From: Asticcacaulis aquaticus
Lineage (GTDB): Bacteria > Pseudomonadota > Alphaproteobacteria > Caulobacterales > Caulobacteraceae
Assembly (NCBI RefSeq): GCF_028550415.1
Contig: NZ_JAQQKX010000015.1
Span: 38,721-102,720, forward strand
Direction: 5' to 3'
DNA: 64,000 bases
This document shows positions 45,821 through 54,722 of this stretch, piece by piece. The translations under genes and the position numbers were made by a program. Below the pieces are notes generated by a model, which was not told the DNA's origin, ran no database searches, and saw only the letters and a list, made by a program, of their open reading frames with translations. Positions within the stretch are counted from its first letter, which is position 1. The number at the start of each line of letters is the position of its first letter.

Positions 45821-46729
45821 ATGCGCTACGACCTGAACCTGCTGCCGGTATTCGTGACCCTTATGGAGGAGCGCAGCGTGACGCGTGCCGCCGAACGGCT
45901 GGGGATCACACAGCCCGCCCTGTCCAACGCCCTGACGCGGCTACGGACCATGATTAAGGATCAGCTGTTCGTGCGCGAGCGCTACGGGATGCAGCCGACG
46001 CCGATGGCGCAGGAGCTGGCTCCGGTGATTGCGGCGGCGCTGGCGCGGATCGACGACGTCATTCTGGGGCAGCAGGCCTTCGATCCGACGCAGGCCGAGC
46101 GGCTGTTTACCGTCGCCCCGAATGGCTATGTCGAGTTCGTGCTGGCCCCGGCCATCGTGGCGCGGTTACGGGAGCGCGCCCCCGGCATCCGCCTGCGCCT
46201 GACGCCGTTCGGCAACGATCTGAGCGAGACCGGGGTGATCTCCGGCACCACGGCGATGGTGCTGGGGCGGATGGTCGATCCGCCGGACAATCTGGTGGTC
46301 CAGCATCTAATGGACGACGGTCTGGCCTGCGTGGTCCGCGCCGATCACCCGGAGGTCGGCGACACCCTGACGCGGGAACAGTACGAACGGATGCGGCACG
46401 TCAATGTCCTGCCGCCGGGACGGCTGCGCGCCGGTCTGTTTCAGGCGCTGGAACGGCAGGGCCTGAAGCGCGAGGTCGCGGTGTCGGTGACGCACTTTCT
46501 GGCCATCCCCGAAATGATCGCGGTGACGGATTATTGCGCCACCCTGCCCCGGCTGATCTGCCGTCAGTTGCGCCACGATCCGCGGCTGAAGGTGCTCGAC
46601 GCGCCAGTCGATCTGGGGACGTTTCCGGTCGAGATGGCGTGGCACGTCCGCTACCGCCACGATCCGGCCCACCGCTGGCTGCGCTCCCTGATCAGCGAGG
46701 TGGCGAAGACAGTCGCCACGTCGGAATGA
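45821..46729 (+). CDS. LysR-family transcriptional regulator
   Basis: 302 residues. The winged helix-turn-helix at the N-terminus reads LNLLPVFVTLMEERSVTRAA followed by ERLGITQPALSNALTRLR. The co-inducer domain spans about 90-300. It is divergent from the DJ-1/ABM/AKR operon and probably controls it, as LysR regulators usually control the divergent neighbour. NodD/LinR-like subgroups (PBP2_Nod) share this N-terminus. Confidence 0.92.
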   Translation: MRYDLNLLPVFVTLMEERSVTRAAERLGITQPALSNALTRLRTMIKDQLFVRERYGMQPTPMAQELAPVIAAALARIDDVILGQQAFDPTQAERLFTVAPNGYVEFVLAPAIVARLRERAPGIRLRLTPFGNDLSETGVISGTTAMVLGRMVDPPDNLVVQHLMDDGLACVVRADHPEVGDTLTREQYERMRHVNVLPPGRLRAGLFQALERQGLKREVAVSVTHFLAIPEMIAVTDYCATLPRLICRQLRHDPRLKVLDAPVDLGTFPVEMAWHVRYRHDPAHRWLRSLISEVAKTVATSE

Positions 46730-46744
46730 TTGACTTCCGGTGCA

Positions 46745-46760
46745 AAAGTGATATCACTTT
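46745..46760. promoter_or_regulatory. Perfect 16-bp palindrome, candidate operator of the SPFH-RHH operon
   Basis: AAAGTGATATCACTTT is a perfect palindrome, followed at once by GATATAG, which resembles a -10 element and repeats the TGATAT half-site. It lies 28 bases before the first ATG of an operon that ends with a ribbon-helix-helix protein. RHH proteins bind such symmetric sites and often repress their own operon. Confidence 0.6.
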
Positions 46761-46788
46761 GATATAGAAATACGGGAGGGCCCCAACC

Positions 46789-46983
46789 ATGGCTGACGAG
46801 ACGAAACCCCTGAGCGATCTGGTAGCACAGGGCTGGGAAGTTCTGAATTTCAGTACGTCGCACGACGCCAGCGGCCTGGCGATCGACAATTTCCTTCTGC
46901 GCAAGCAGAAGATGCACCGCATCCTCAGCCTGCGGGCGAAGATGATGGGCAAGGGCTATGTGGCAACGGAAAGGGATGTCTGA
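46789..46983 (+). CDS. Small protein, first gene of the SPFH-RHH operon
   Basis: 64 residues starting MADETKPLSDLVAQGWEVLN. A strong GGGAGGG Shine-Dalgarno lies 8 bases upstream. The sequence shows a beta-alpha pattern and a basic C-terminal helix (MHRILSLRAKMMGKGY). It lacks a signal or membrane segment. It ends one base before the SPFH start, so they are co-translated. The N-terminal 'LVAQGWEVLNF' pattern is reminiscent of DUF4177-like small proteins, but I am not sure. Confidence 0.75.
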   Translation: MADETKPLSDLVAQGWEVLNFSTSHDASGLAIDNFLLRKQKMHRILSLRAKMMGKGYVATERDV

Positions 46984-46984
46984 G

Positions 46985-47854
46985 ATGAACACGCAACCGA
47001 TAAACAGCACACGCGAACGGCCCGGCGCCGGCAGCAGCGGCGGCCTGTGGCTGCTGATCGTTCTGGTCTTGCTGGCGGGGATCGGCGTCGCCGTCGCCCT
47101 GCGCCTGATCCCGCCCGCGGTGGTGCTGGGCGTCCTGTCGCTGCTGGCCCTGTCGGGCTTCTATACGGTTCAGCCCAATCAGGCCGTGGCCATCACCGTC
47201 TTCGGCACCTATAAGGGCAGCGACCGCACGACGGGCCTGCGCTGGGTGCCCTTCTGGTACACGCGCAAAAACGTCAGCCTGCGGGTGCGCAACGTCACCA
47301 GCGAGGCGCTCAAGGTCAATGATCAACGCGGCAACCCGATCGAGATCGCCGCCAATATCGTCTGGCACGTTTCGGACTCGGCTCAGGCCCTGTTCGACGT
47401 CGACGACTATAATGTCTTCGTCAATATCCAGATCGAGACGGCCCTGCGCGAAACGGCGCGGCAATATGCCTACGATCACGCCGAGGACGGCGAACCGACC
47501 CTGCGCGACGACGCCGACGTGGTGGGCGCGCGGCTCAAGGCCGACCTTCAGCTGCGCGTCGAGGTCGCGGGCGTCACGGTCGACGAAGCCCACCTGATGC
47601 ATCTGGCCTATGCGCCGGAAATCGCCGGGGCCATGCTCAAGCGTCAGCAGGCCGAGGCCGTTATCGCCGCGCGTCAGAAGATCGTCGCCGGGGCCGTCGG
47701 CATGGTCGAACAGGCGCTGGAGCAGTTGTCCGAACGCGGCGTCGTCAGCCTCGACGAAGAGCGCAAGGCGGCCATGGTGTCGAACCTGCTGGTCGTGTTG
47801 TGCGCCGACCGCGAAGCGCAGCCGGTGGTCAATACCGGCACGCTGTACGGCTGA
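46985..47854 (+). CDS. SPFH/Band-7 domain membrane protein
   Basis: 289 residues. Two hydrophobic segments (about 20-37 and 42-60) are followed by an SPFH domain: FYTVQPNQAVAITVFGTYKG, TGLRWVPFWYTRKNVSLRVR, NPIEIAANIVWHV and QIETALRETARQYAYDHAED. A helical C-terminal region (about 205-270, KRQQAEAVIAARQKIVAGAV) gives oligomers in this family. SPFH proteins form large membrane rings or microdomains that often recruit proteases or stress factors. The start ATG 46985 has AAGGGA upstream. Confidence 0.9.
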   Translation: MNTQPINSTRERPGAGSSGGLWLLIVLVLLAGIGVAVALRLIPPAVVLGVLSLLALSGFYTVQPNQAVAITVFGTYKGSDRTTGLRWVPFWYTRKNVSLRVRNVTSEALKVNDQRGNPIEIAANIVWHVSDSAQALFDVDDYNVFVNIQIETALRETARQYAYDHAEDGEPTLRDDADVVGARLKADLQLRVEVAGVTVDEAHLMHLAYAPEIAGAMLKRQQAEAVIAARQKIVAGAVGMVEQALEQLSERGVVSLDEERKAAMVSNLLVVLCADREAQPVVNTGTLYG

Positions 47855-47858
47855 TATC

Positions 47859-48035
47859 GTGGCCTCGCCCGGTAAAAAAGCCTATCCCCTGCGCCTCCCG
47901 CCGGAGGTGCTGATGGCGGTCGAGCGTCTGGCCGCGGCCGAACTGCGCTCGACCAACGCCCAGCTTGAGATGCTGCTGCGCGAAGCCCTGACCCGTCGCG
48001 GTGTGCGTTTGCCCGCGCCGGGGGAGGAGGCGTAG
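47859..48035 (+). CDS. Arc-like ribbon-helix-helix DNA-binding protein
   Basis: 58 residues, starting at GTG 47859, 4 bases after the SPFH stop. KAYPLRLPPEVLMAVERLAA supplies the beta-strand and first helix, and STNAQLEMLLREALTRRGV the second helix of an Arc/MetJ-type RHH. It is the natural candidate to bind the palindrome at 46745-46760 and regulate the operon; that link is inference. Confidence 0.82.
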   Translation: MASPGKKAYPLRLPPEVLMAVERLAAAELRSTNAQLEMLLREALTRRGVRLPAPGEEA

Positions 48036-48037
48036 CG

Positions 48038-50155
48038 TTACGGCCTCGGATCATCGCGAATTTGCAGTGCGTAGACCAATGCCCAATCCTGATCATTGGC
48101 GTAAGGGTCAGAAAAGTGACCCTGACCGCCATTAACCGTAAGCGGATAGACGAATGCGGCGAAGCCCTTTCCATCCGCCGTAAACAGACTCAGATTGTTT
48201 CGGATGATGTTATCCGCACGAACGGCCCACTCGTTTTGACCGGTTGCAATGGCGTAGTGATGGAAAACGCCCGCTGTAATCGCTGACCAATAGTGGGGGA
48301 AGGTATCGCCCCAGGTTTTGAACTTCCCGAACCAGTAGGCATCCCAATGACGAATGGCGACATCGTTCATGTGATGGTCGGGCTGACGTCCATTAAACAG
48401 TGACAGCAATTCGACGTTGGGCTTCGCCGCTGTTAGCCATTTCTTATCCCCGGTGATACGGTGCAATTCGACAAGAATGGCGGCGGCGGGTCCGACTATG
48501 GACTGCTCGTAATTGACTTCACTTGTCGGGTAATGGATGCCGCGCGTGGATATTCTGTCGCCGTGACGGATAAACAGGTCGAGCACCCGTTGCGCGTCTG
48601 CCGCCAGCCCTGCCGCACGCAGCGCCCTCACCCCATCATAGACCGGCAATTGAATGGGATAGAACTCGGCACCTCCGTGTGCGTAAAAGTTCTCTATTGT
48701 CTTGACGAAGGCGGCATAGGCCTCTTTTGCGCTGGTAAGTCTCGCATATTCCAGATAAAAGACCGCCACCCACGGCCAGTTATAAAGACGCTCGCGATCC
48801 GATTTGACGCCGTTCTTGACGAAACCGTCAGGTCGTTGGATTTTCGTTGAGATGAAGGTGTAGTAGCGGTCGAGAGCCGCTCTTAAGCGTGGGGTCTTAT
48901 CGGAGTGCATCCGAAGCCATTGGGCTAGCAGAACCCCCATCCCCAATCGCTCGCGCGCTTCATTTCGATCGGACATGCTATCAAAAAGCACCTGAACATT
49001 GGCCGCCGTATCGTAGACCACAAAAGCGCCATCTCGCTCATCCGTCGGGTCGTTGACCTGCTGGCGATCGACGATGTAATTGATACGAGCCTTGATCAGG
49101 TCATCTAATTTGGGGACGACGTTCATACGAACGAAAGCGTCTCTTCCATTTGGCGCGATCAGACGTGCGGTGATTTCTCCGGGTTTAGACGGCGTAAACT
49201 GTCCTTTGCCATTGCTGAAAGGGACGGTCGTGTTCGTCAATCTGAGTTCACCCGAGGAGGTATCGGCCCCCTTCACGGCAAACTGAATCGTCTCTCCCAC
49301 ATAGGCGGTATATGGACTAGCGTCGAACTGGACAAAGGCCGAGGAGTACCGAGCGCATTTTGCAAAAAAATCGTCCCAGCCACTGTGCCAGAAGATAGTC
49401 CATGCGACGGCTTTTGTTTCACCCGGAGCCAGTTGGAGGCTGGGGTGTAGCAGGAAAGTCCCGCGCGTGTTCGAGGACGTCACCTGATCGCGACCACTGT
49501 TTCCATAACCCGCCAAATAGCCTTCGGTCAGGACCAGTCCCAGATGCGCTCCCTCCCCGCCCATGCGGAATGCGGCTACCCACGAAGACGTGCCGCCCGC
49601 CCAGATATGGGCGTGACAGCGATTGCGCAGGACATCTGCCGACGACGTATAGTGGTCATTGAACGGCACATAGATGGCGGCTCCCATGTGATCGCGGCGG
49701 CTGATATCCAAGGGTGTCGAGCCCGTGTTGGTAAAGGCATAACGCTCTTTAAACACCTCACCTTCCAGTGAGCGGCTAACCTCCAGTTTAAGAGGTCCGA
49801 GTTCATAGGTGAGTTTCGCCGTGTCTTTCGTTAGAATAACGGATTTTGGCGCGTCCCAACGTCCGCGATGCAAATAGCCTGAACCCAGATCGGCAAAGCC
49901 CATGCCCCATTGCACGGATCGCATTTGCCACGGGGCATTGTCCGTAGCGCTCAACCAGTTGGTTGCGAATGGATCAGAGGGATTGGATATTTCCGTAATC
50001 GAACCGTTGGCTTTGTCGATTGAAACCCGGAAGTATTTGTTTGAAAGCCCATTTTCTTGAGGCGTTGCGTGTGCGGTCGACACCGACGCAGCCGTTACAG
50101 CGCCAAATCCAAAGGCTTTCAAAAAACCTCGGCGCTCGATCCTACGTCCGTTCAT
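48038..50155 (-). CDS. Tat-exported DUF5695-like (six-hairpin glycosidase-type) protein
   Basis: 705 residues. The start ATG 50155 has AGGGAG upstream and opens a Tat signal (RRIERRGFLKAFGFGAV). The N-terminal half (about 30-300) is a beta-sandwich (LSNKYFRVSIDKANGSITEI, LELGPLKLEVSRSLEGE-like), and the C-terminal half (about 370-700) is helical with WPWVAVFYLEYARL and DTFPHYWSAITAGVFHHYAI, like alpha/alpha-barrel glycoside hydrolases. The substrate is unknown. The base composition is distinctly more AT-rich than its neighbours, suggesting transfer. The TonB receptor upstream may import its products. Confidence 0.65.
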   Translation of the reverse strand: MNGRRIERRGFLKAFGFGAVTAASVSTAHATPQENGLSNKYFRVSIDKANGSITEISNPSDPFATNWLSATDNAPWQMRSVQWGMGFADLGSGYLHRGRWDAPKSVILTKDTAKLTYELGPLKLEVSRSLEGEVFKERYAFTNTGSTPLDISRRDHMGAAIYVPFNDHYTSSADVLRNRCHAHIWAGGTSSWVAAFRMGGEGAHLGLVLTEGYLAGYGNSGRDQVTSSNTRGTFLLHPSLQLAPGETKAVAWTIFWHSGWDDFFAKCARYSSAFVQFDASPYTAYVGETIQFAVKGADTSSGELRLTNTTVPFSNGKGQFTPSKPGEITARLIAPNGRDAFVRMNVVPKLDDLIKARINYIVDRQQVNDPTDERDGAFVVYDTAANVQVLFDSMSDRNEARERLGMGVLLAQWLRMHSDKTPRLRAALDRYYTFISTKIQRPDGFVKNGVKSDRERLYNWPWVAVFYLEYARLTSAKEAYAAFVKTIENFYAHGGAEFYPIQLPVYDGVRALRAAGLAADAQRVLDLFIRHGDRISTRGIHYPTSEVNYEQSIVGPAAAILVELHRITGDKKWLTAAKPNVELLSLFNGRQPDHHMNDVAIRHWDAYWFGKFKTWGDTFPHYWSAITAGVFHHYAIATGQNEWAVRADNIIRNNLSLFTADGKGFAAFVYPLTVNGGQGHFSDPYANDQDWALVYALQIRDDPRP

Positions 50156-50339
50156 GTTTGCTCCCTTGTCAAATATCACGGCGCTGTAATTTTTTATATG
50201 TTAGCGCTACCTTTAACTTGCATAACCGATCCACATGAAAACTTCCAGCATAAATATTACAATTAAAAATGGATGACGCTGAGGAAAACGAGTCCGACGC
50301 CTACCGGCATAACTAGAGCCTGAAATACCTAAACGACAC

Positions 50340-50377
50340 GAAAAACCCCGCCCTGATCGCTCAGGGCAGGGTTTTCG
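50340..50377 (-). terminator. Terminator after TonB-dependent receptor 2
   Basis: AAAACCCTGCCCTGA-GCGA-TCAGGGCGGGGTTTTT on the minus strand: a long stem with one mismatch ending in a T run, 17 bases after the receptor stop. Confidence 0.88.
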
Positions 50378-50393
50378 TTTAATTCGGATATCC

Positions 50394-52886
50394 TTAGTAA
50401 TTCACCCGCACCGTGACGCCGACCATGCGCGGTTCGCCCGCGATGAAGGTCGCCACGCCGAGGTTGTCGCCGGTGTTGCCCGCGTCCTTGATATAGGCTT
50501 CGTCGGTCAGGTTATCGGCGAAGACCTCCACCGACCATGACGTCCCTTGGGGGGCCTTTTTCGGCGCGAAACCGAGGCGCAGGTTGAGCAGGCCATAGGC
50601 CTTCTGCTTTTCGTCCTGCACCGTGTCGCCGACCGGGCGCAGGTTCGGCACGGCGGTCTGGAACTTCGCCAAATCGTTGTCGTTCTCAAAAAAGACCTCC
50701 GACTGCCAGGTATAGGTCGGGGTGACCCAAAACCGCAGGGCCTCGGTGTGGAACTTGAACCGCCCACCCAGAGAGACGCTATGATCCGGGCTCAGGCGGA
50801 AGCGGTTGCCCTTGTACAGGCCGTTGCCGAAGCGCGCGTGATTATAGGCGTAGGTGGCGAAGATATCCGCGCCCGGCGTCAGGCGATAATAGGCCTGCGT
50901 CTCCAGACCGTAGGCGTCCGCCTCACCCGCGCTGACCGTGATCAGGCCGCCGGTCGAGGTCGCCACCTGCGTCTGGAAGTTCTCGTACTTATAACCATAG
51001 ACCGCCGTGTCCCAGCTCAGGCGGCCGCCCAGCAGGCGCGTCTTGAGACCCAGTTCGAGGCTATCGACCGTCTCGGCGGCGGCTTCGGTGAAGGTCGGCT
51101 GGGCCAGTGGCGTCGCACCCGAGTCGCCCGACAGGACCTTGGGCTGACGGCCACGCGCCACCGAGACGTAGCCGTTGACCGTGTCGCTAAACAGGTAACG
51201 GCCCACGAGGCGATAGGTGACGCCGTCGTCGCTGAAGTCGCGGCTGACGACATTGCCGTTACCCGGCGTCGGCTGCTTGAAGATGCCGACCGGCGGCAGG
51301 CCCGCCACGGCAGCCTGCGTCACCGCGGCGGTCCATTGCCCGATCAGGGCCTGCGACGGCGCGGTGCCGGTTTGCATAAAATACTGCGTCGCCAGTTGAT
51401 TGACCTGCGCGCTGATCGCGGGGCTCAATTGCGACGCGGCGGCCAGCACGGACGGGGACTCGACACTGGCCGCATAGCCCGAGGTCTTGTCGTCCTGCGT
51501 GTAGCGGATACCGGCGCTCAGTTCGAATTTCGGTGTCACGCGCCACGTCGCGTCGGCATAGGCGTCGACCGACTTGGTCTCGCCGAAGGTCGTCGAGACT
51601 TCGCGGTGAGCGGTGTTCAGGTACGGGGCCAGCGGCCCGAAGGCGGCATTGGCCGTGGCTTGCAGCACCGGCAGGGACTGCGGCGTCGGGCGGTTGAGGG
51701 CGTTGGCGAGGAACAGGCCGGCGGCGCGCTCGTCGAACTGCAGCGGCACGGCGGTCGAGGCCTCTTCCTTGAAATAGCTGAGGCCCGCGAACCACGAGAC
51801 GGCATGGCCCGCATCGTAGTTGAGGCGCAGTTCCTGCGACCACTGTGAACCTTTGGCGATTTCGGCGGCGGTCAGAAGGCCGAGCGACATGCCGTCGGCG
51901 TCGAACACTTCCGAGGCGCTGAACCGGCGGTGCGCCGAGATCGACGACAGGCTCCAGGCGTCGTTCAGCACCCAGCGGCCCAGCAGGGTCGTGCCGGTCA
52001 CCGTGCGCTCAAGGCCGAGGTCGCGGTTCATGAACCCGTCCGACAGGGCCGCGCCGCCGAACGGCGTACGGTCGCCCAGCACCGCCCCGGTATTGGGGTT
52101 GGTCGGGTTCCACGTCCCCGACTTGAAGGCCGTGCCCGGCGTCGAGTCCTTTTGCGTATTGACGATCAGGTCGAAGCCGAGCGCATCCGAGGGCGTCCAC
52201 GCCGCCGACAGACGCAGGGCATCGGTGCCCAGACCGTTGAAATCCTCACCGCCCAGCAGGTTCTCGACAGAACCGTCGCGGTGCTTGGTGCGGCCCGCCA
52301 CACGAACCGCAAAGGTGTCGCCCAGCGGCACATTGACCATGGCATCGACCATGCGGAAATCATAGTCGCCGACACTGACGGCGGCCTTGGCGTCCAGCAC
52401 CGGTTTGGCCTTGGCCTGAATGATATTGACCGCCCCGATCAGTGCGCTGCGCCCGAACAGGGTCGATTGCGGGCCCTTGGCCACCTCGACGCGCTCAAGG
52501 TCGAACAGCTCGACATAAGACCCGCGCGATCGCGAAATGCTCACCCCGTCCTGAAACACCGAAACGCGGGTTTCCGCTGTCGCCGTGCCCGAATCGGAGG
52601 TGACGCCGCGCATGACGAAGCCCGGATTGTTCGGCGACTGGTCCTGCACCTCGAAGCCCGGTACGAACAGGGCCAGTTCGGCGAAATCGGTGATGCCGAC
52701 ATCGGTCAGGAAGCTGTTGCTCAGGCCCGTCACCGCCGCCGGAACGTTGAGCAGTTTCTGCTCGCGCTTTTGCACCGTGACGACGATTTCGGGGATAGCC
52801 TCGTCATTTGCGGTCTGCGCACAGACCGGCGCGGCGGCCATAAGGGCAAGGGCGGAAACGGCCATAAGGGCACGGCATGACGACAT
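50394..52886 (-). CDS. TonB-dependent outer-membrane receptor
   Basis: 830 residues. The signal peptide (MSSCRALMAVSALALMAAAP) ends at VCAQ, then a TonB-box-like IPEIVVTVQKREQ, plug motifs (NVPAAVTGLSN, FVMRGVTSD, LERVEVAKGPQSTLFGRSA) and a barrel ending VGVTVRVNY with a terminal tyrosine. The plug style is that of catechol/lipophilic-compound receptors common in Caulobacterales and sphingomonads. The ligand is unknown. The start at ATG 52886 was chosen because it gives a clean signal peptide. Confidence 0.92.
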   Translation of the reverse strand: MSSCRALMAVSALALMAAAPVCAQTANDEAIPEIVVTVQKREQKLLNVPAAVTGLSNSFLTDVGITDFAELALFVPGFEVQDQSPNNPGFVMRGVTSDSGTATAETRVSVFQDGVSISRSRGSYVELFDLERVEVAKGPQSTLFGRSALIGAVNIIQAKAKPVLDAKAAVSVGDYDFRMVDAMVNVPLGDTFAVRVAGRTKHRDGSVENLLGGEDFNGLGTDALRLSAAWTPSDALGFDLIVNTQKDSTPGTAFKSGTWNPTNPNTGAVLGDRTPFGGAALSDGFMNRDLGLERTVTGTTLLGRWVLNDAWSLSSISAHRRFSASEVFDADGMSLGLLTAAEIAKGSQWSQELRLNYDAGHAVSWFAGLSYFKEEASTAVPLQFDERAAGLFLANALNRPTPQSLPVLQATANAAFGPLAPYLNTAHREVSTTFGETKSVDAYADATWRVTPKFELSAGIRYTQDDKTSGYAASVESPSVLAAASQLSPAISAQVNQLATQYFMQTGTAPSQALIGQWTAAVTQAAVAGLPPVGIFKQPTPGNGNVVSRDFSDDGVTYRLVGRYLFSDTVNGYVSVARGRQPKVLSGDSGATPLAQPTFTEAAAETVDSLELGLKTRLLGGRLSWDTAVYGYKYENFQTQVATSTGGLITVSAGEADAYGLETQAYYRLTPGADIFATYAYNHARFGNGLYKGNRFRLSPDHSVSLGGRFKFHTEALRFWVTPTYTWQSEVFFENDNDLAKFQTAVPNLRPVGDTVQDEKQKAYGLLNLRLGFAPKKAPQGTSWSVEVFADNLTDEAYIKDAGNTGDNLGVATFIAGEPRMVGVTVRVNY

Positions 52887-53090
52887 GGGAAAACCTGCGA
52901 ACAAAGGGATAGGACCTTATCTCGTTGCAGGCTTAACGAAACCTTATGACAGTCGCGTTGCGCTTTGGTGTCAGTTGTGGTTTGCGGCAAGGATGTCACG
53001 AAAAGGCGACAGTACGTGTCGTATGGAAATCTGATAATTCTGCCTGCGTTTTTATTTTTATCGCGGTACACCCTCTTGCAAGCCATAACG

Positions 53091-53107
53091 GTAACTCTTA
53101 TAGTTAC
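53091..53107. promoter_or_regulatory. Inverted repeat upstream of yceI-like gene
   Basis: GTAACTCTTATAGTTAC: arms GTAACT and AGTTAC separated by five bases (CTTAT), about 40 bases before the ATG. Its position between a likely promoter and the start suggests an operator, but no regulator gene is next to it. Confidence 0.35.
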
Positions 53108-53148
53108 GTTTAGTCGCATACACCCTTTCTATCTCAGAGGACATCGCC

Positions 53149-53730
53149 ATGAAGACCCTGTTCAAATCCGCCGCCGTTGCCGCCGCCCTGCTCGCCGGCA
53201 GCCTGACGCCCGCCTTCGCCGCGCCCGAAACCTACGCCCTTGAGGCCACCCACACCGAAGTCGTCTTCTCGTGGACGCACTTCGGCTTCTCGAAGCCGAC
53301 CGGCAAGTTCATGAACGCCGTCGGTACGCTGGTGCTCGACGAAGCCGCCCCGGCAACCTCAAAGGTCGAAGTGACCTTCGCCATCGACGGTATCAATACC
53401 GGCGTTGCCGCCCTCGACACGCACCTTAAGGGTAAGGACTTCTTCGACGCCGCCACCTACCCGACCGCGACCTTCAAGTCGACCAAGGTCGAGGTCACCG
53501 GTAAAGATACCGCCAAGGTGACCGGCGACCTGACCATCCACGGCGTCACCAAGCCGGTCACGCTCGACGTCAAGCTGAACAAGGTTGGCGAGAACATGAG
53601 GAAGGTGAAGACCGCTGGCTTCTCGGCCACTGGCGCCATCAAGCGTTCGGACTTCGGCATCGGCGCCTATGTCCCCGCTGTCGGCGACGACATCACGCTG
53701 CAAATCACCGCCGAAGCCAACAAGAAGTAA
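53149..53730 (+). CDS. YceI family periplasmic protein
   Basis: 193 residues with a signal peptide ending TPAFA-APETYALEATHTEV. The lipocalin-like YceI domain follows: VVFSWTHFGFSKPTGKF, GVAALDTHLKGKDFFDAATY and LTIHGVTKPVTLDV. YceI proteins bind polyisoprenoid-type lipids and are often induced by high pH or osmotic stress. A strong terminator follows. Confidence 0.93.
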   Translation: MKTLFKSAAVAAALLAGSLTPAFAAPETYALEATHTEVVFSWTHFGFSKPTGKFMNAVGTLVLDEAAPATSKVEVTFAIDGINTGVAALDTHLKGKDFFDAATYPTATFKSTKVEVTGKDTAKVTGDLTIHGVTKPVTLDVKLNKVGENMRKVKTAGFSATGAIKRSDFGIGAYVPAVGDDITLQITAEANKK

Positions 53731-53755
53731 GCTGAGTTTACGCCTAAACCTACAG

Positions 53756-53791
53756 GAGCGGGCGCAATCCAATTGCGCCCGTTCTTTTTTG
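53756..53791 (+). terminator. Terminator after yceI-like gene
   Basis: GAGCGGGCGCAA-TCCAA-TTGCGCCCGTTC followed by TTTTTT; a nearly perfect 12-bp stem, 25 bases after the stop. The T run ends just before the GGAG Shine-Dalgarno of the next gene. Confidence 0.92.
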
Positions 53792-53801
53792 GAGACCCGT
53801 T

Positions 53802-54620
53802 ATGTCCGCGAAAATGCCCACCCTCTATATTCCGCATGGCGGCGGTCCGTGCTTTTTCATGGACTGGAACCCGCCGCATGTCTGGGACCGGATGGGAGAC
53901 TATCTACGCGACATCCCCGCTCAGGTGGGCCAGACCCCCAAGGCCATACTGGTGATTTCCGCGCACTGGATGACCGAGCACTTTACGGTGCAGACCAAGG
54001 CGCGACCGGGGATGTTGTTCGACTATTACGGCTTTCCCGACCATACCTATCAGCTGAAATACCCCGCGCCCGGCTCTCCGGAACTGGCCGAGCGCGTCAT
54101 CGAACTGGCGGCCGAGGCGGGTATCCCCGTCGATCGCGATTCTGAGCGCGACTACGACCACGGCGTCTTCGTGCCGTTCCTGCTGATGTATCCCGACGCC
54201 AATATCCCCGTCGTGCAGCTGTCGATCAAGCGCAACTGGAACCCCGAAGACCATATCGCATTGGGTAAGGCGCTGGCCCCACTACGGGACGAAGGCGTGC
54301 TGATTGTCGCCTCGGGCATGAGCTTCCATGATCTGAAAGCCCTGATCCGCGGGACGCTGGTGCACGAACCGGTCAATGGCTCGCACCATTTCAACGACTG
54401 GCTCAACGACACCCTGACCGGCCACAGCGGGACGCAACGCGAAGCGCTTCTGGCCGACTGGTCGCGTGGGGCTGGGGCGCGTATCGCCCATCCCCACGAA
54501 GACCATCTGGTGCCGCTGTTCATTGCTGCCGGCGCCGCCGGTGAGGATACAGGCGTGCGGACCTATGACGAGACGCTGCGTCCGATGAATACGGCGGTCA
54601 GCGGGTTTCAGTTCGGGTAA
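53802..54620 (+). CDS. Class III extradiol dioxygenase, DODA/YgiD type
   Basis: 272 residues. The iron-ligand and catalytic histidines fit the LigB superfamily: LYIPHGGGPCFF (first His), VISAHWMTEHFTV (second), DYDHGVFVPFLLM (third) and HPHEDHLVPLFIAAGAA. Bacterial relatives open the ring of catechols such as DOPA; the true substrate is unknown. A GGAG Shine-Dalgarno lies 9 bases before the ATG. Confidence 0.9.
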   Translation: MSAKMPTLYIPHGGGPCFFMDWNPPHVWDRMGDYLRDIPAQVGQTPKAILVISAHWMTEHFTVQTKARPGMLFDYYGFPDHTYQLKYPAPGSPELAERVIELAAEAGIPVDRDSERDYDHGVFVPFLLMYPDANIPVVQLSIKRNWNPEDHIALGKALAPLRDEGVLIVASGMSFHDLKALIRGTLVHEPVNGSHHFNDWLNDTLTGHSGTQREALLADWSRGAGARIAHPHEDHLVPLFIAAGAAGEDTGVRTYDETLRPMNTAVSGFQFG

Positions 54621-54722
54621 GGGTAGACGAGTTGGCAGGATTTTTACGCAAGATGACAAGCTGCCAACTTCCGTAAACCAGCGCACAACGGCATAGTGCC
54701 TCCATCAAAGGAGAGACGCCCC

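Noticed and set aside
52887..53148. Riboswitch upstream of the second TonB receptor or YceI
   Set aside because: No cobalamin, TPP or FMN box was recognised; only a short inverted repeat near YceI was found.
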